Shown: positions 8,106 through 16,760 of the stretch, one piece after another | Position numbering within the stretch: position 1 is the stretch's first letter | How the letters are laid out: each line of letters begins with the position of its first letter | Assembly (NCBI RefSeq): GCF_900100885.1 | Contig: NZ_LT629692.1 | Location: forward strand, 3,224,001 to 3,288,000 | Length of the DNA: 64,000 nucleotides | Direction of reading: 5' to 3' | From: Microbacterium pygmaeum | Lineage (GTDB): Bacteria; Actinomycetota; Actinomycetes; Actinomycetales; Microbacteriaceae | Notes under the pieces: model-generated | Seen by the model: the letters and a program-made list of their open reading frames with translations, nothing else | Database searches by the model: none | What the model was told of the DNA's origin: nothing | Program-made: the position numbers and the translations under genes

Positions 8106-9236
8106 GATCTGATTGTTCCACATGGACAGCGCGGAGCCGATCGCCATGTGCATGTCGAGGTATTGATACGTGCCGAGACGCCCCCCGAACAGAACGTCCT
8201 TCTCACCCTTTGCGAGCTCGCGGTACGCGAGCAGCCGGGCCCGATCGTCGGCGGTGTTCACCGGGTAGTAGGGCTCGTCCTCGTGCTCGGCGAAGCGCGA
8301 GAACTCACGCATGATCACGGTCTTGTCGGTCGGGTAGCGATCGGCGCGTTCGGGGTGGAAATGCTTGAACTCGTGAATGCGAGTGAACGGGACATCCGCG
8401 TCGGCGTAGTTCATCACGGGCGTCCCCTGGAAATCTCCGACTGGGAGGATCTCCTGGTCGAAGTCGAGGGTTCGCCACGCGAGCGCACCTTCGCTGTCGT
8501 CGAAGTATCGGTCGATCGGTCCGGTGTAGACGATGGGCACCTCCCCGACAGTCGCCGCTTTGTGAAGTGGCTGCGATTCGTCGAAGAAGTCGGTTCCCAG
8601 GCACACGTCGATGTTGGGATGATCTGCCATCCGCTCGATCCACGCCGTGTAACCCTGCGTGGGAAGGCCTTCCCAGGTGTCGTTGAAGTATCGGTTGTCG
8701 TAGTTGTATCGCACCGGGAGACGACTGATCACCTCGGCGGGGAGGTTCTTCGGGTCCGTCTGCCATTGTTTCGCGGTGTAGTCGCGGATGAACGCCTCGT
8801 AGAGTGGACGACCGATGAGGGCGATCGCCTTCTCTTCGAGGTTGACAGCACTCTTCACGTCGAATTCGCCGGCAAGCTCGTGGATGAGCACTTTCGCCTC
8901 GTCTGGCGAATAGGCGGCCGCGAAGAACTGATTGATGGTGCCGAGGTTGATCGGCAGCGGGAACACCACTCCCCGGTGATTGGTGTACACCCGATGCTGG
9001 TAGCCGGTGAAGGTCGTGAATCGGTTCACGTACTCCCACACCGTCGGATTCGACGTGTGGAACAGATGCGCGCCGTATCGATGCACTTCGATGCCGGTCT
9101 CCGGCTCGTCTTCGCTGTACGCGTTCCCGCCGATGTGGTGGCGGCGATCGATGACGACGACCTTGCGCCCCGAGGACGCCGCTCGCTCCGCGATCGTGAG
9201 GCCGAAGAACCCGGAGCCGACGATGAGAAGATCCAT
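8100..9236 (-). CDS. glf: UDP-galactopyranose mutase
   Basis: 378 aa, the normal length. The FAD-binding start is LLIVGSGFFGLTIAERAA, then VVVIDRRHHIGGNAY, the substrate-site block RYGAHLFHTSN (about 53-63), QHRVYTNHRG, the KQWQTDP region and the FFDESQ/YTGPIDRYFD segment, all typical of Glf. It converts UDP-galactopyranose to UDP-galactofuranose in the cytosol using reduced FAD. It supplies the GlfT1/GlfT2-like enzymes at 624-3523 and probably follows the UXS gene (27-bp gap) in one minus-strand transcript. A very secure call. Confidence 0.97.
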   Translation of the reverse strand: MDLLIVGSGFFGLTIAERAASSGRKVVVIDRRHHIGGNAYSEDEPETGIEVHRYGAHLFHTSNPTVWEYVNRFTTFTGYQHRVYTNHRGVVFPLPINLGTINQFFAAAYSPDEAKVLIHELAGEFDVKSAVNLEEKAIALIGRPLYEAFIRDYTAKQWQTDPKNLPAEVISRLPVRYNYDNRYFNDTWEGLPTQGYTAWIERMADHPNIDVCLGTDFFDESQPLHKAATVGEVPIVYTGPIDRYFDDSEGALAWRTLDFDQEILPVGDFQGTPVMNYADADVPFTRIHEFKHFHPERADRYPTDKTVIMREFSRFAEHEDEPYYPVNTADDRARLLAYRELAKGEKDVLFGGRLGTYQYLDMHMAIGSALSMWNNQIA

Positions 9237-9263
9237 ATCCGTGCTTTCGTGAGGACGGCGGTG

Positions 9264-10205
9264 TCAGGCTGCCAGAGCGTGACGGAAATAGTCCACAGTC
9301 GACTGGAGCCCGCTGGCGAGGGCGACGGTCGGCTCCCACCCGAGTTCGCGGCGCGCTCGAGTGATGTCGGGCTGCCGCTGCCTCGGATCGTCCTGCGGCA
9401 GCGGACGGTATTCGATCGACGACCGACTGCCGGTGATCTCCAAGACCGCCTGCGCCAGCTCGAGCATGGTGAACTCACCGGGGTTGCCGACGTTGATCGG
9501 CCCTGTCACGTCGTGACCGGTGCCCATCAGTCGGACCATGCCGTCGACCAGGTCGTCGACGTAGCAGAACGATCGGGTCTGAGAGCCGTCGCCGTACATC
9601 GTGATGGGCTCGCCGCGAAGCGCCTGCACGATGAAGTTGGAGACGACGCGTCCGTCGTTGGGATGCATTCGCGGACCATAGGTGTTGAAGATCCGGATCA
9701 CCTTGATGTCCAGATCGTGCTGGCGGCGATAGTCGAAGAAGAGCGTCTCCGCGGCGCGCTTGCCCTCGTCGTAGCACGAGCGCGGGCCGATGGGATTCAC
9801 ATTGCCCCAGTACTCTTCGGTCTGCGGGTGCACGGCCGGGTCGCCGTAGACCTCCGATGTCGAGGCCTGCAGGATCGGCACGCGAAGGCGCTTCGCCAGC
9901 CCCAGCATGTTGATGGCACCGACCACGCTCGTCTTCGTGGTCTGCACCGGGTCGTGCTGGTAGTGCACAGGAGAGGCCGGGCAGGCCAGGTTGTAGATCT
10001 GGTCCACCTCCACGTACAACGGGAAGGTCACGTCGTGACGGAGCACCTCGAAGCGCGGATTGCCGAAAAGGTGCTCGATGTTCGCCCGGGCACCGGTGAA
10101 GAAGTTGTCGACGCAGATGACCTCGTTGCCTTCTGCCAGGAGCCTCTCCGATAGATGGGAGCCGATGAACCCGGCGCCGCCGGTGATGAGGATCCTTGAC
10201 GACAT
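9264..10205 (-). CDS. uxs: UDP-glucuronate decarboxylase (UDP-xylose synthase)
   Basis: 313 aa, extended SDR. GGAGFIGSHL binds NAD. VDNFFTG, the diagnostic LACPASPVHYQ, STSEVYGDP, SCYDEGKRAAE (Y-x3-K site) and RIFNTYGPRM are all characteristic of UXS. It makes UDP-xylose from UDP-glucuronate. No UDP-glucose dehydrogenase is present in the window, so UDP-glucuronate must come from elsewhere. The ATG at 10205 is six bases from a TAGGCT -10 box, and glf follows 27 bp downstream. Confidence 0.93.
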   Translation of the reverse strand: MSSRILITGGAGFIGSHLSERLLAEGNEVICVDNFFTGARANIEHLFGNPRFEVLRHDVTFPLYVEVDQIYNLACPASPVHYQHDPVQTTKTSVVGAINMLGLAKRLRVPILQASTSEVYGDPAVHPQTEEYWGNVNPIGPRSCYDEGKRAAETLFFDYRRQHDLDIKVIRIFNTYGPRMHPNDGRVVSNFIVQALRGEPITMYGDGSQTRSFCYVDDLVDGMVRLMGTGHDVTGPINVGNPGEFTMLELAQAVLEITGSRSSIEYRPLPQDDPRQRQPDITRARRELGWEPTVALASGLQSTVDYFRHALAA

Positions 10206-10211
10206 CCGATC

Positions 10212-10217
10212 AGCCTA
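10212..10217 (-). promoter_or_regulatory. -10 box for uxs-glf, leaderless
   Basis: TAGGCT on the minus strand ends six bases before the ATG at 10205. Confidence 0.55.
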
Positions 10218-10280
10218 ACATCGGGGTGCGCGCCGCCACGGCTGTTCGGATGGGTGCGCGCAACGACCGACGCGGCGGTC

Positions 10281-11162
10281 TCAGCGTGTCGCGGATACCA
10301 TCCGGCGCTGACCCAAAGTGCGTCCGATCGCGCCCTCGAAACGCCCGAGGAACATCGGCCAGCCATCGGCGAGCGTGATCGGTTTCGGGTTTCGCACCCC
10401 GTAGAACAGGCCGGCGAGTGTGAAGGCCGCACGCCACCACAGCGGGTAGCGGTGCGTCACCATGGCATGACCAGTCCCGCGGCCGTACGCGCGCATCTTC
10501 CGACGGCGTTCCGTGCTGGTCAGGCCGAAAGCAGTTGAGATGCCCTCGACATGCACGTCGGCGGGGAACCACGTGAACCGCTCGGCGACCTCGGGACGCC
10601 GGTGGATGATGCGAAGCAGCAGGTCGGTGCCCTCGGCCACCTGCCAGGGCGTGCTGCTGCCCGGCCCGATCGACTCGTCGAAACCGCCGACCTCCTCGAA
10701 GATCGACCGGCGCAGGAGAATCCCCATCTCGATGACAGACCAAACGTTCCACCGGTCCAAGGTGGTTCCTGCGGGGGGCATCTGCGTCTTCGGCCCTCGC
10801 TCGTCCCAGGACGCGAAGCCGCCCGCGAGGAAGCCAGGCGCATCGACGCCGGCGCGGATGCGTGCCAGCATTCCCGGCGGGAACACCGACGTGTCGTTGG
10901 GGAAATTGACGACGAGATCACCGGTGGGCAATGCAGCCACACCCGTGTTCCGCCCGAGCGAGGCGCCTCGAGCCGATTCCGTGGTCGTCACAGGCACGCC
11001 ACGAGAGGCGAACTCCTCCACCAGCGCTCGGACCTCTTCCTGTCGTCCCTGGGCTACCAGGACGACGTGGTCGCCCCCCTCGAGTTGCCCTGTCAAGGAA
11101 TCCAAGAGAGATCGCAGCGGGTCGATCCGCCCCAGTGTCGTGACGACGAGTCCAAGATGCAC
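10281..11162 (-). CDS. Glycosyltransferase family 2
   Basis: 293 aa. The GT-A start is LGLVVTTLGRIDPLRSLLDS, then ESARGASLGRNTGVAAL (about 74-90), NFPNDTSVFP in place of a plain DXD, and a C-terminal FVE/DE region (EEVGGFDESIGPGS). A conserved acceptor region is followed by a short amphipathic end. The GTG start at 11162 has GAGGAG about ten bases upstream. It lies between a GT4 gene and uxs on the same strand. The donor sugar cannot be read from the sequence. The NDT motif instead of DxD is noted as atypical but within family variation. Confidence 0.8.
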   Translation of the reverse strand: MHLGLVVTTLGRIDPLRSLLDSLTGQLEGGDHVVLVAQGRQEEVRALVEEFASRGVPVTTTESARGASLGRNTGVAALPTGDLVVNFPNDTSVFPPGMLARIRAGVDAPGFLAGGFASWDERGPKTQMPPAGTTLDRWNVWSVIEMGILLRRSIFEEVGGFDESIGPGSSTPWQVAEGTDLLLRIIHRRPEVAERFTWFPADVHVEGISTAFGLTSTERRRKMRAYGRGTGHAMVTHRYPLWWRAAFTLAGLFYGVRNPKPITLADGWPMFLGRFEGAIGRTLGQRRMVSATR

Positions 11163-11221
11163 GAGAACGATTCTCCTCTATGGTCGGTTCGCTGCGTGTC
11201 GCGACGGCCGCACCCCGCGAG

Positions 11222-12286
11222 TCACCCTCCGCTGAGCTCGATCAGGCGATTCCACCCTGACACGGTCCGCTCCCAGGTGTACCGTGCGGCGTTCTGCCGA
11301 CCGAGGTCGGCCAGGGCCGCCCGGGCATCGGGATCGGCTGCAAGCGCGGTCATTGCCGTGGCGAGCGCACCTGCGTCTGTCGCGGAGAAGTACAGTGCCG
11401 CATCGCCGAGCACCTCGCGATTGACAGGGACATCCGACGCGATGACAGGCAGGCCGAGGCTCTGCGCCTCCACGGGCGGCAACCCGAACCCCTCGTGCAG
11501 CGACGGCCAGATGAACGCGGTCGCCGACCGATACGCTTCCGCGAGCTGTTCGTCCGAGAGCGGCCCACGCCACTGGATTCTATCGGCCGGGACCTTCCGC
11601 TCCTGCGCGTACGGCCGCAGGGCGGGGTCGAGCTGCCCGATCATCTGCACGGTCGAGCCGCTCCCCTCGGACATTTGTCCGACCGCATCGATCACGGTCC
11701 TGATGTTCTTGCCCGCACCGTGGCGGCCGAAGACCAGAAAGCCCGTGTTCGCCGACGACAACGGGGCTGTCACGAGGTCGTCGCGATCGAAACTGTCCGC
11801 TCCGGGATAGACGACGTCGATCCTCGCGGGATCGACGCGGAACTGCTCCGCGATCTCTCGCCGGGAGGCTTCACTAATCGTGACGACCCGTTGCCCTTTG
11901 CGCAGCATCCCGAACCGCACCGCAAGTTGCCACTGCGCACGGAAGAGGGTCGCGAAATCCTTCGGGCGGAGCGCAGGGGCGATGTCGTGCAGAACGGTGA
12001 TCTGTCTTCGATAGAGGATCGGCGCGATGGTGGCCGGATTCACCAACAGCGGGACGCCGCGCCGGTGAAGCCACGACGGAAGTTCGATCTGCTCCCATGC
12101 CGGACCGCTGAGTCGCCCGATGCTTTCATGCGGGACGTCCGGAACACGCACATCGTCCGGAAGGGACGGGGTCACCAGTACGACATCCCCTCGGAGTCGG
12201 GAGAGCCCCTCCGCGAGTTCGATCGCGAATCGGCGGGCGCCGCCGAAGGAGTTGAGCAGGAACCTCCCGTTGATCACCACAGTCAC
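11222..12286 (-). CDS. Glycosyltransferase family 4
   Basis: 354 aa from the GTG at 12286. The GT-B pattern has NGRFLLNSFGGARRFAIEL at the N-terminus, HDIAPALRP, TISEASRREIAEQF, FGRHGAGKNIRTVI and the donor-site WPSLHEGFGLPPVEAQSLG (E-x7-E). The start follows TACCAT by six bases, suggesting a leaderless message. The long upstream extension of the frame is antisense to the next gene and is not real. The domain organisation resembles mannosyl-/rhamnosyltransferases of O-chain assembly (WbdA/MtfB type); the specificity is unknown. Confidence 0.85.
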   Translation of the reverse strand: MTVVINGRFLLNSFGGARRFAIELAEGLSRLRGDVVLVTPSLPDDVRVPDVPHESIGRLSGPAWEQIELPSWLHRRGVPLLVNPATIAPILYRRQITVLHDIAPALRPKDFATLFRAQWQLAVRFGMLRKGQRVVTISEASRREIAEQFRVDPARIDVVYPGADSFDRDDLVTAPLSSANTGFLVFGRHGAGKNIRTVIDAVGQMSEGSGSTVQMIGQLDPALRPYAQERKVPADRIQWRGPLSDEQLAEAYRSATAFIWPSLHEGFGLPPVEAQSLGLPVIASDVPVNREVLGDAALYFSATDAGALATAMTALAADPDARAALADLGRQNAARYTWERTVSGWNRLIELSGG

Positions 12287-12292
12287 CGGGCC

Positions 12293-12298
12293 ATGGTA
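12293..12298 (-). promoter_or_regulatory. -10 box for the GT4 gene at 12286, leaderless
   Basis: TACCAT on minus ends six bases before the GTG at 12286. Confidence 0.45.
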
Positions 12299-12379
12299 TC
12301 CGCGTGCACCGGCCGGGCAGGTGTAAGCGAACTGGAAGGCGGAGGGTGCGGGGCTCGGGGAGCCCCCAGGCGCCTCGGA

Positions 12380-12385
12380 TACGAT
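12380..12385 (+). promoter_or_regulatory. -10 box for the membrane protein at 12419
   Basis: TACGAT lies 33 bases before the ATG at 12419. The purine-rich GAAGAAAGAGAG just before the start acts as ribosome site. The promoter is divergent from the minus-strand GT4 promoter 80 bp away. Confidence 0.4.
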
Positions 12386-12418
12386 TGCTGACTGCTGCCC
12401 CGAAGAAAGAGAGTGTGT

Positions 12419-14344
12419 ATGAGCGCGGACTGGCTGGTCGCTGTTGCGCCATTCGCCGTCTCCGCACTTCTTTTCATCGTTCCGGGCTTGATCGTCCGAC
12501 TCGTCGGATGGAACGTTCGCGCGATCACGCCATACTTGTTGGCGCCGGCGATCTCGACCGCCATCGTGGCCGTGGCGGCCAACGCGGCGCCGGTCCTCCG
12601 ACTCCCGTGGACGCTGCTTCCGGTAGCGCTCGTGACTCTCCTGGCCGCCGGTGCGGCTTTCGGTCTGCGCCGCTGGGTCGGTCCCGACCCGGTCGATCGT
12701 CCGCACCCCCGCCGGATCATCGCGGCCGCCGGCGGGCTGCTGCTGGCTGGCACGGTCGTGGCGCTGCAGCTGATCTACGTGTTCGGTGGACCCGACACCA
12801 TCTCGCAGACCTTCGACAGCATCATCCATCTGAACTCGATCCGCTTCGCGCTCGACGCCGGCAGTTCGTCTGCGCTCACGATCGGCGCCACCTCGGATAT
12901 CGGCTTCTACCCGAACGCGTGGCAGAGCTTCGTGACGCTGAGCGCGAGTCTCACCGGGGTCGACATCCCCACCGCGGTCAATGCGACGAACATCGCGGTC
13001 GGCGCACTCGTGTGGCCTGCGTCCGCCATGGCGCTGGCAGCAGTCCTGTTCCGGGAGCGAGCTGCGGCCCTCGCGGCATCGGCTGCCCTCTCGACCGGGT
13101 TCGGGGCTTTCCCCATCCTGCTTTTCTACTTCGGCGTGCTGTACCCGAACGCTATGGGCTACGCCAACCTCGGCGCCGGGGTGGCGGCGCTCGTGCTGCT
13201 GCTCCGCGCGCGAACAGCCGCTGCTCGCGTCCGCGAGGCGGTCCTCCTTCTGGTCGTGTGCGCCGCAATCGGCCTTGGACATCCGAACGCGTTCCTGGCG
13301 CTCTTCGCCATCGGCGCCGTCATCACGCTGTATGCCGTCTTGCGTACGGCGCTGATCGAGCGCGCACGCCGTGTCTGGGTGACCGGCGCCGCCGTCGCAG
13401 TCGGGGTGGTCGCCGTCGGGGCGGGACTTTGGCAGTACTCACGCACCGGATTCGAGATGTCACGCTGGGGCCCGTGGCAGAGCACCGCGCAAGCCTTCGG
13501 TGAAGCCATTCTCGCGAGCCCGCGCGGATATCCGATCACGATCGCCATTTCGGTACTGCTTCTGCTCGGCATCCTCACGCTGGCTCGACGTCCCGTCCGT
13601 CTGATCATCGGCATCCCCTTCGCCGTCGCCGCCTTCATGTTCGTGCTGGCTTCCGGCGCCGGAACGGAGAATCCCCTCCGCGAGCTCGTCACCAACCCCT
13701 GGTACAACGATTCGTTCCGGTTGGCCGCCCTCCTCCCCTTCGCCGCGATCCCCGTCGCGACCTTCGGAGCGGTCGTCCTTGTCGACTTCGTGCGAGGTGT
13801 GCTGCGTCGTTGGTCCACTCCGCGGCTCGTGTCGGGCCTGATCGCGACGATCGCCGCGCTCGCACTCTTCGGCGTCGGTGTCGGCCCGAACGTCACCCGC
13901 ACCGCGCAGGATGCCCGGGGTTCCTACGCGTACACGCCGAGCTCCGCGCTCGTGACCAGCGACGAAGCCGCCTTGCTCGCGCGACTGGACACCAACACAC
14001 CCCAGAGTGCCGTGATCCTGGGCAATCCGTGGACCGGTACCTCGCTCGCATACGCCCTGTCCGATCGGAATGTGGTCGAGCGCCATATCTTCGGCACCCG
14101 CAGTGACGATGAGGTCTTCTTGGACGAGCACCTTCGCGAGATCGAGGACGACCCGCGGGTGTGCGCCGCTCTCAGTCGCCTCGGTGTGGATTACGTCCTG
14201 GACTTCGGAACGCAGAACGTCTTCAACAGCCCCGACTCCGGCCTCGATCACACCGGACTCAACGACCTCGTCCCCTCGCGCTCGCTCGTCCTCGTCGATT
14301 CCGAGGGTCCGGCCGCAAGGTTGTTCCGCGTCGAAGGCTGCTGA
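12419..14344 (+). CDS. Large polytopic membrane protein, DUF6541-like
   Basis: 641 aa. About a dozen or more hydrophobic segments fill residues 1-500, followed by a soluble C-terminal part (about 500-641). The second membrane loop region holds FGGPDTISQTFDSIIHLN, an acidic, aromatic extracytoplasmic loop like that in DUF6541/GT-C-type proteins. The ATG at 12419 is preferred over the GTG two codons earlier because of the purine-rich site. It precedes a GT4 gene by 2 bp, so it is co-transcribed. By architecture it could be a polyprenyl-phosphate-sugar-dependent (GT-C) transferase at the outer membrane face; this is inference. Confidence 0.75.
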   Translation: MSADWLVAVAPFAVSALLFIVPGLIVRLVGWNVRAITPYLLAPAISTAIVAVAANAAPVLRLPWTLLPVALVTLLAAGAAFGLRRWVGPDPVDRPHPRRIIAAAGGLLLAGTVVALQLIYVFGGPDTISQTFDSIIHLNSIRFALDAGSSSALTIGATSDIGFYPNAWQSFVTLSASLTGVDIPTAVNATNIAVGALVWPASAMALAAVLFRERAAALAASAALSTGFGAFPILLFYFGVLYPNAMGYANLGAGVAALVLLLRARTAAARVREAVLLLVVCAAIGLGHPNAFLALFAIGAVITLYAVLRTALIERARRVWVTGAAVAVGVVAVGAGLWQYSRTGFEMSRWGPWQSTAQAFGEAILASPRGYPITIAISVLLLLGILTLARRPVRLIIGIPFAVAAFMFVLASGAGTENPLRELVTNPWYNDSFRLAALLPFAAIPVATFGAVVLVDFVRGVLRRWSTPRLVSGLIATIAALALFGVGVGPNVTRTAQDARGSYAYTPSSALVTSDEAALLARLDTNTPQSAVILGNPWTGTSLAYALSDRNVVERHIFGTRSDDEVFLDEHLREIEDDPRVCAALSRLGVDYVLDFGTQNVFNSPDSGLDHTGLNDLVPSRSLVLVDSEGPAARLFRVEGC

Positions 14345-14346
14345 CC

Positions 14347-15561
14347 GTGCCCGCCGTCCAGCGCATCGCGGTCGCATACGACTGTCTCTACCCCTACACG
14401 ACGGGTGGCGGTGAACGACTCTATCGGGCGTACGCCGAGCGATTGCAGCGATCAGGCAGATCCGTCGACTACCTGACCACGGTTCAATGGGATGACCGAC
14501 CGGTGGGCGAGCCGTTCCATGTGGTGCCGGTGACGGGCCGCCTTCGACTGTACGGTCCGAACGGCGTGCGGCGGACCGCCGCTGCTCTCGCCTTCGCCTG
14601 GGCTCTGTTCAAGAGCCTGCGCCGACGGCGGAAGGAGTATGACGCGGTCATCGTCAGTGGCCTTCCCGTGCTCAATGTGTTCGCGGTTCGGGCAGCGCTC
14701 GCGCGCTCGGGTGTTCGCGTCGTCGTGGACTACCTCGAGGTCTGGGGACGAAACCAGTGGGCGGAGTACGCAGGTCCGCTGACGGGAACCGTCGCCTGGC
14801 TCCTCCAACGGGCCGCAATCGCCCTCACGGATACAGCGACATGCCATTCCCAACTGACCGCCCGTCAGCTGCGCACGGAACGCTACCGCGGTGAGCTCCT
14901 CATCAGCCCCGGGCTGATCGAGGATTCCGCATGTGCGGAGTTCGTCCCATCTCCCGGCGCCCCCCCATACGTTCTCTACGCCGGGCGGCACATTCCAGAC
15001 AAGCAGGTCGACAAGCTGCCGGCGGCCGTGGCGCACGCCCGCCGATCCTTGCCGGATCTTCGTCTGGTGATTCTGGGGACGGGTCCGACGTCCGACGCTG
15101 TTCGTGACGCTGTCGCGCGCGCCGACGGCACGAGCTGGGCCGACCTGCCCGGCTTCGTCTCCGAGGAGCGACTGGAGGAACTGATGGCCAATGCCGCGTG
15201 TCTGGTCAACCCGTCGCGGCGCGAAGGATACGGCCTGGTCGTCGTCGAAGCGTCTGCACATGGCACCCCCGTCGTTCTGGTCGAAGGGAGCGGGAACGCC
15301 GCCACCGAACTGATCGCGCCCGGGGTCAACGGTTTCCTCGCGCCCGATGCTGGCACCCCTGCCCTGGGAGATGCGATCGTCCGCGCAGTGGGCGGCGGCG
15401 ATCCGCTGCGAGACACGACGCGCCAGTGGTACGAAGAAGCCGTGCGCACGCGAACGGTGGATCGCACCGTGAGTGCCATACTCGCATCGCTCGACGAAAC
15501 GACACCGCACTCGCCCGACCCGCGTGCTCGCGGCGGCATCGAAGAAGAAAGTCCCTCGTGA
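14347..15561 (+). CDS. Glycosyltransferase family 4, paralogue of the 6902-8086 product
   Basis: 404 aa from the GTG at 14347, two bases after the preceding stop. The motifs are the same as in the paralogue: TGGGERLYRAYAERL, VDYLEVWGRNQWAEYAG, CHSQLTARQLR, ISPGLI, LYAGRHIPDKQVD and NPSRREGYGLVVVEASAHG. A 20-residue acidic C-terminal tail is extra. The stop overlaps the next start (GTGA). Presumably cytosolic, adding a related sugar to the growing repeat unit. The longer upstream frame is a shadow of the membrane protein. Confidence 0.85.
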   Translation: MPAVQRIAVAYDCLYPYTTGGGERLYRAYAERLQRSGRSVDYLTTVQWDDRPVGEPFHVVPVTGRLRLYGPNGVRRTAAALAFAWALFKSLRRRRKEYDAVIVSGLPVLNVFAVRAALARSGVRVVVDYLEVWGRNQWAEYAGPLTGTVAWLLQRAAIALTDTATCHSQLTARQLRTERYRGELLISPGLIEDSACAEFVPSPGAPPYVLYAGRHIPDKQVDKLPAAVAHARRSLPDLRLVILGTGPTSDAVRDAVARADGTSWADLPGFVSEERLEELMANAACLVNPSRREGYGLVVVEASAHGTPVVLVEGSGNAATELIAPGVNGFLAPDAGTPALGDAIVRAVGGGDPLRDTTRQWYEEAVRTRTVDRTVSAILASLDETTPHSPDPRARGGIEEESPS

Positions 15562-16757
15562 ACAATCCAGAACCCGACCGTACCGTCGAGCTGACGATCC
15601 TCATGCCCTGCCTGAACGAGGCCGAGACGCTCGCCGTGTGCATCACCAAGGCGCAGGGCTTCCTCGCGCGCTCGGGAGTCACCGGTGAAGTGCTCGTCTC
15701 CGACAATGGCAGCACCGACGGTTCTCGGGAGATCGCGACGAGCCTCGGCGCGAGGGTCTCCCATGCGCCCCAGCGCGGTTACGGCGCCGCGCTCATCAAC
15801 GGCATCGAAACCGCCCGCGGCACGTACATCATCATGGCCGACGCCGACGACAGCTACGATTTCGAGAACCTCGAGCCATTCGTCGAGCGGCTGCGTGCCG
15901 GAGCTGACCTGGTGATGGGCAACCGATTCAAGGGTGGCATCGCACCCGGCGCCATGCCACCGCTGCACAAGTACCTCGGAAACCCAGTGCTCTCAACGAT
16001 CGGCCAGTTGTTCTTCCGACCGAATGTGCGCGACTTCCACTGTGGGCTCCGGGGCTTCAACGCGGCCCGCATGCGCGAGCTCGACCTGCAGACGACGGGC
16101 ATGGAGTTCGCCTCGGAGATGGTGGTGAAGGCGTCCCTGGCTCGATACCGGATCGAAGAGGTGCCGACGACCCTGAAGAAGGACGGCCGCTCGCGTCCAC
16201 CGCATCTCCGCAGCTGGCATGACGGCTGGCGCCATCTCAGGTTCCTCTTCCTCTTCGCGCCACGCTGGTTGTTCGTGTATCCCGGACTTGTCGCGTTCCT
16301 GCTGGGCTCGGTCGCCGTGGCCGTGCTGGCGTTCGGCGGGATCCAGATCGGCGTCGTCGGCTTCGACGTGACGACGATGGTCTACGCGAGCGCGCTTTGC
16401 GTCATCGGCTACCAATCACTGCTGTTCTTCTGGTTGACGAAGCTCTATGCAACGCAGGAAGGATTCCTGCCGACGAGCCCGCGCTTCCGGTCCATCGTCG
16501 CGAAGTGGACCGCCGAACGTGGTCTGCTCATCGGCCTGGGACTGTTCGTGTTGGGTATCGTCATCGCCATCGTGCAGGTGTTCCGATGGGGCAACATCGA
16601 TTTCGGGCAACAGAACGCCGCAGAGGCTGTCCGGATCGCGCTGCCGAGCGCGCTGGCGATCATGCTCGGATTCCAGACGATGATGATGAGCTTCTTCTCG
16701 GGCGTGCTGACCATACCGCGGCGAGATACGCGCGCAAGCGCAGTCATCGAGAGCTGA
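15558..16757 (+). CDS. Polyprenyl-phosphate glycosyltransferase (GT2 with membrane tail)
   Basis: 399 aa. The GT2 domain (about 10-235) shows ILMPCLNEAETL, VSDNGSTDGS, GYGAALINGI and the catalytic ADADDSYDF region, typical of dolichol-phosphate-mannose-synthase-like enzymes. About four membrane spans follow (about 245-390). It starts at a GTGA overlap with the GT4 gene. Such enzymes load a sugar onto undecaprenyl phosphate at the cytosolic face for use by outer-face GT-C transferases. The membrane protein at 12419-14344 or the DUF2142 protein at 23659-25269 are possible partners. Confidence 0.85.
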   Translation: MNNPEPDRTVELTILMPCLNEAETLAVCITKAQGFLARSGVTGEVLVSDNGSTDGSREIATSLGARVSHAPQRGYGAALINGIETARGTYIIMADADDSYDFENLEPFVERLRAGADLVMGNRFKGGIAPGAMPPLHKYLGNPVLSTIGQLFFRPNVRDFHCGLRGFNAARMRELDLQTTGMEFASEMVVKASLARYRIEEVPTTLKKDGRSRPPHLRSWHDGWRHLRFLFLFAPRWLFVYPGLVAFLLGSVAVAVLAFGGIQIGVVGFDVTTMVYASALCVIGYQSLLFFWLTKLYATQEGFLPTSPRFRSIVAKWTAERGLLIGLGLFVLGIVIAIVQVFRWGNIDFGQQNAAEAVRIALPSALAIMLGFQTMMMSFFSGVLTIPRRDTRASAVIES

Positions 16758-16760
16758 CGC

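Noticed and set aside
7959..10154. 731-codon open frame on plus across glf and uxs
   Set aside because: It is antisense to two well-identified enzymes and shows no domain; an effect of high GC content.
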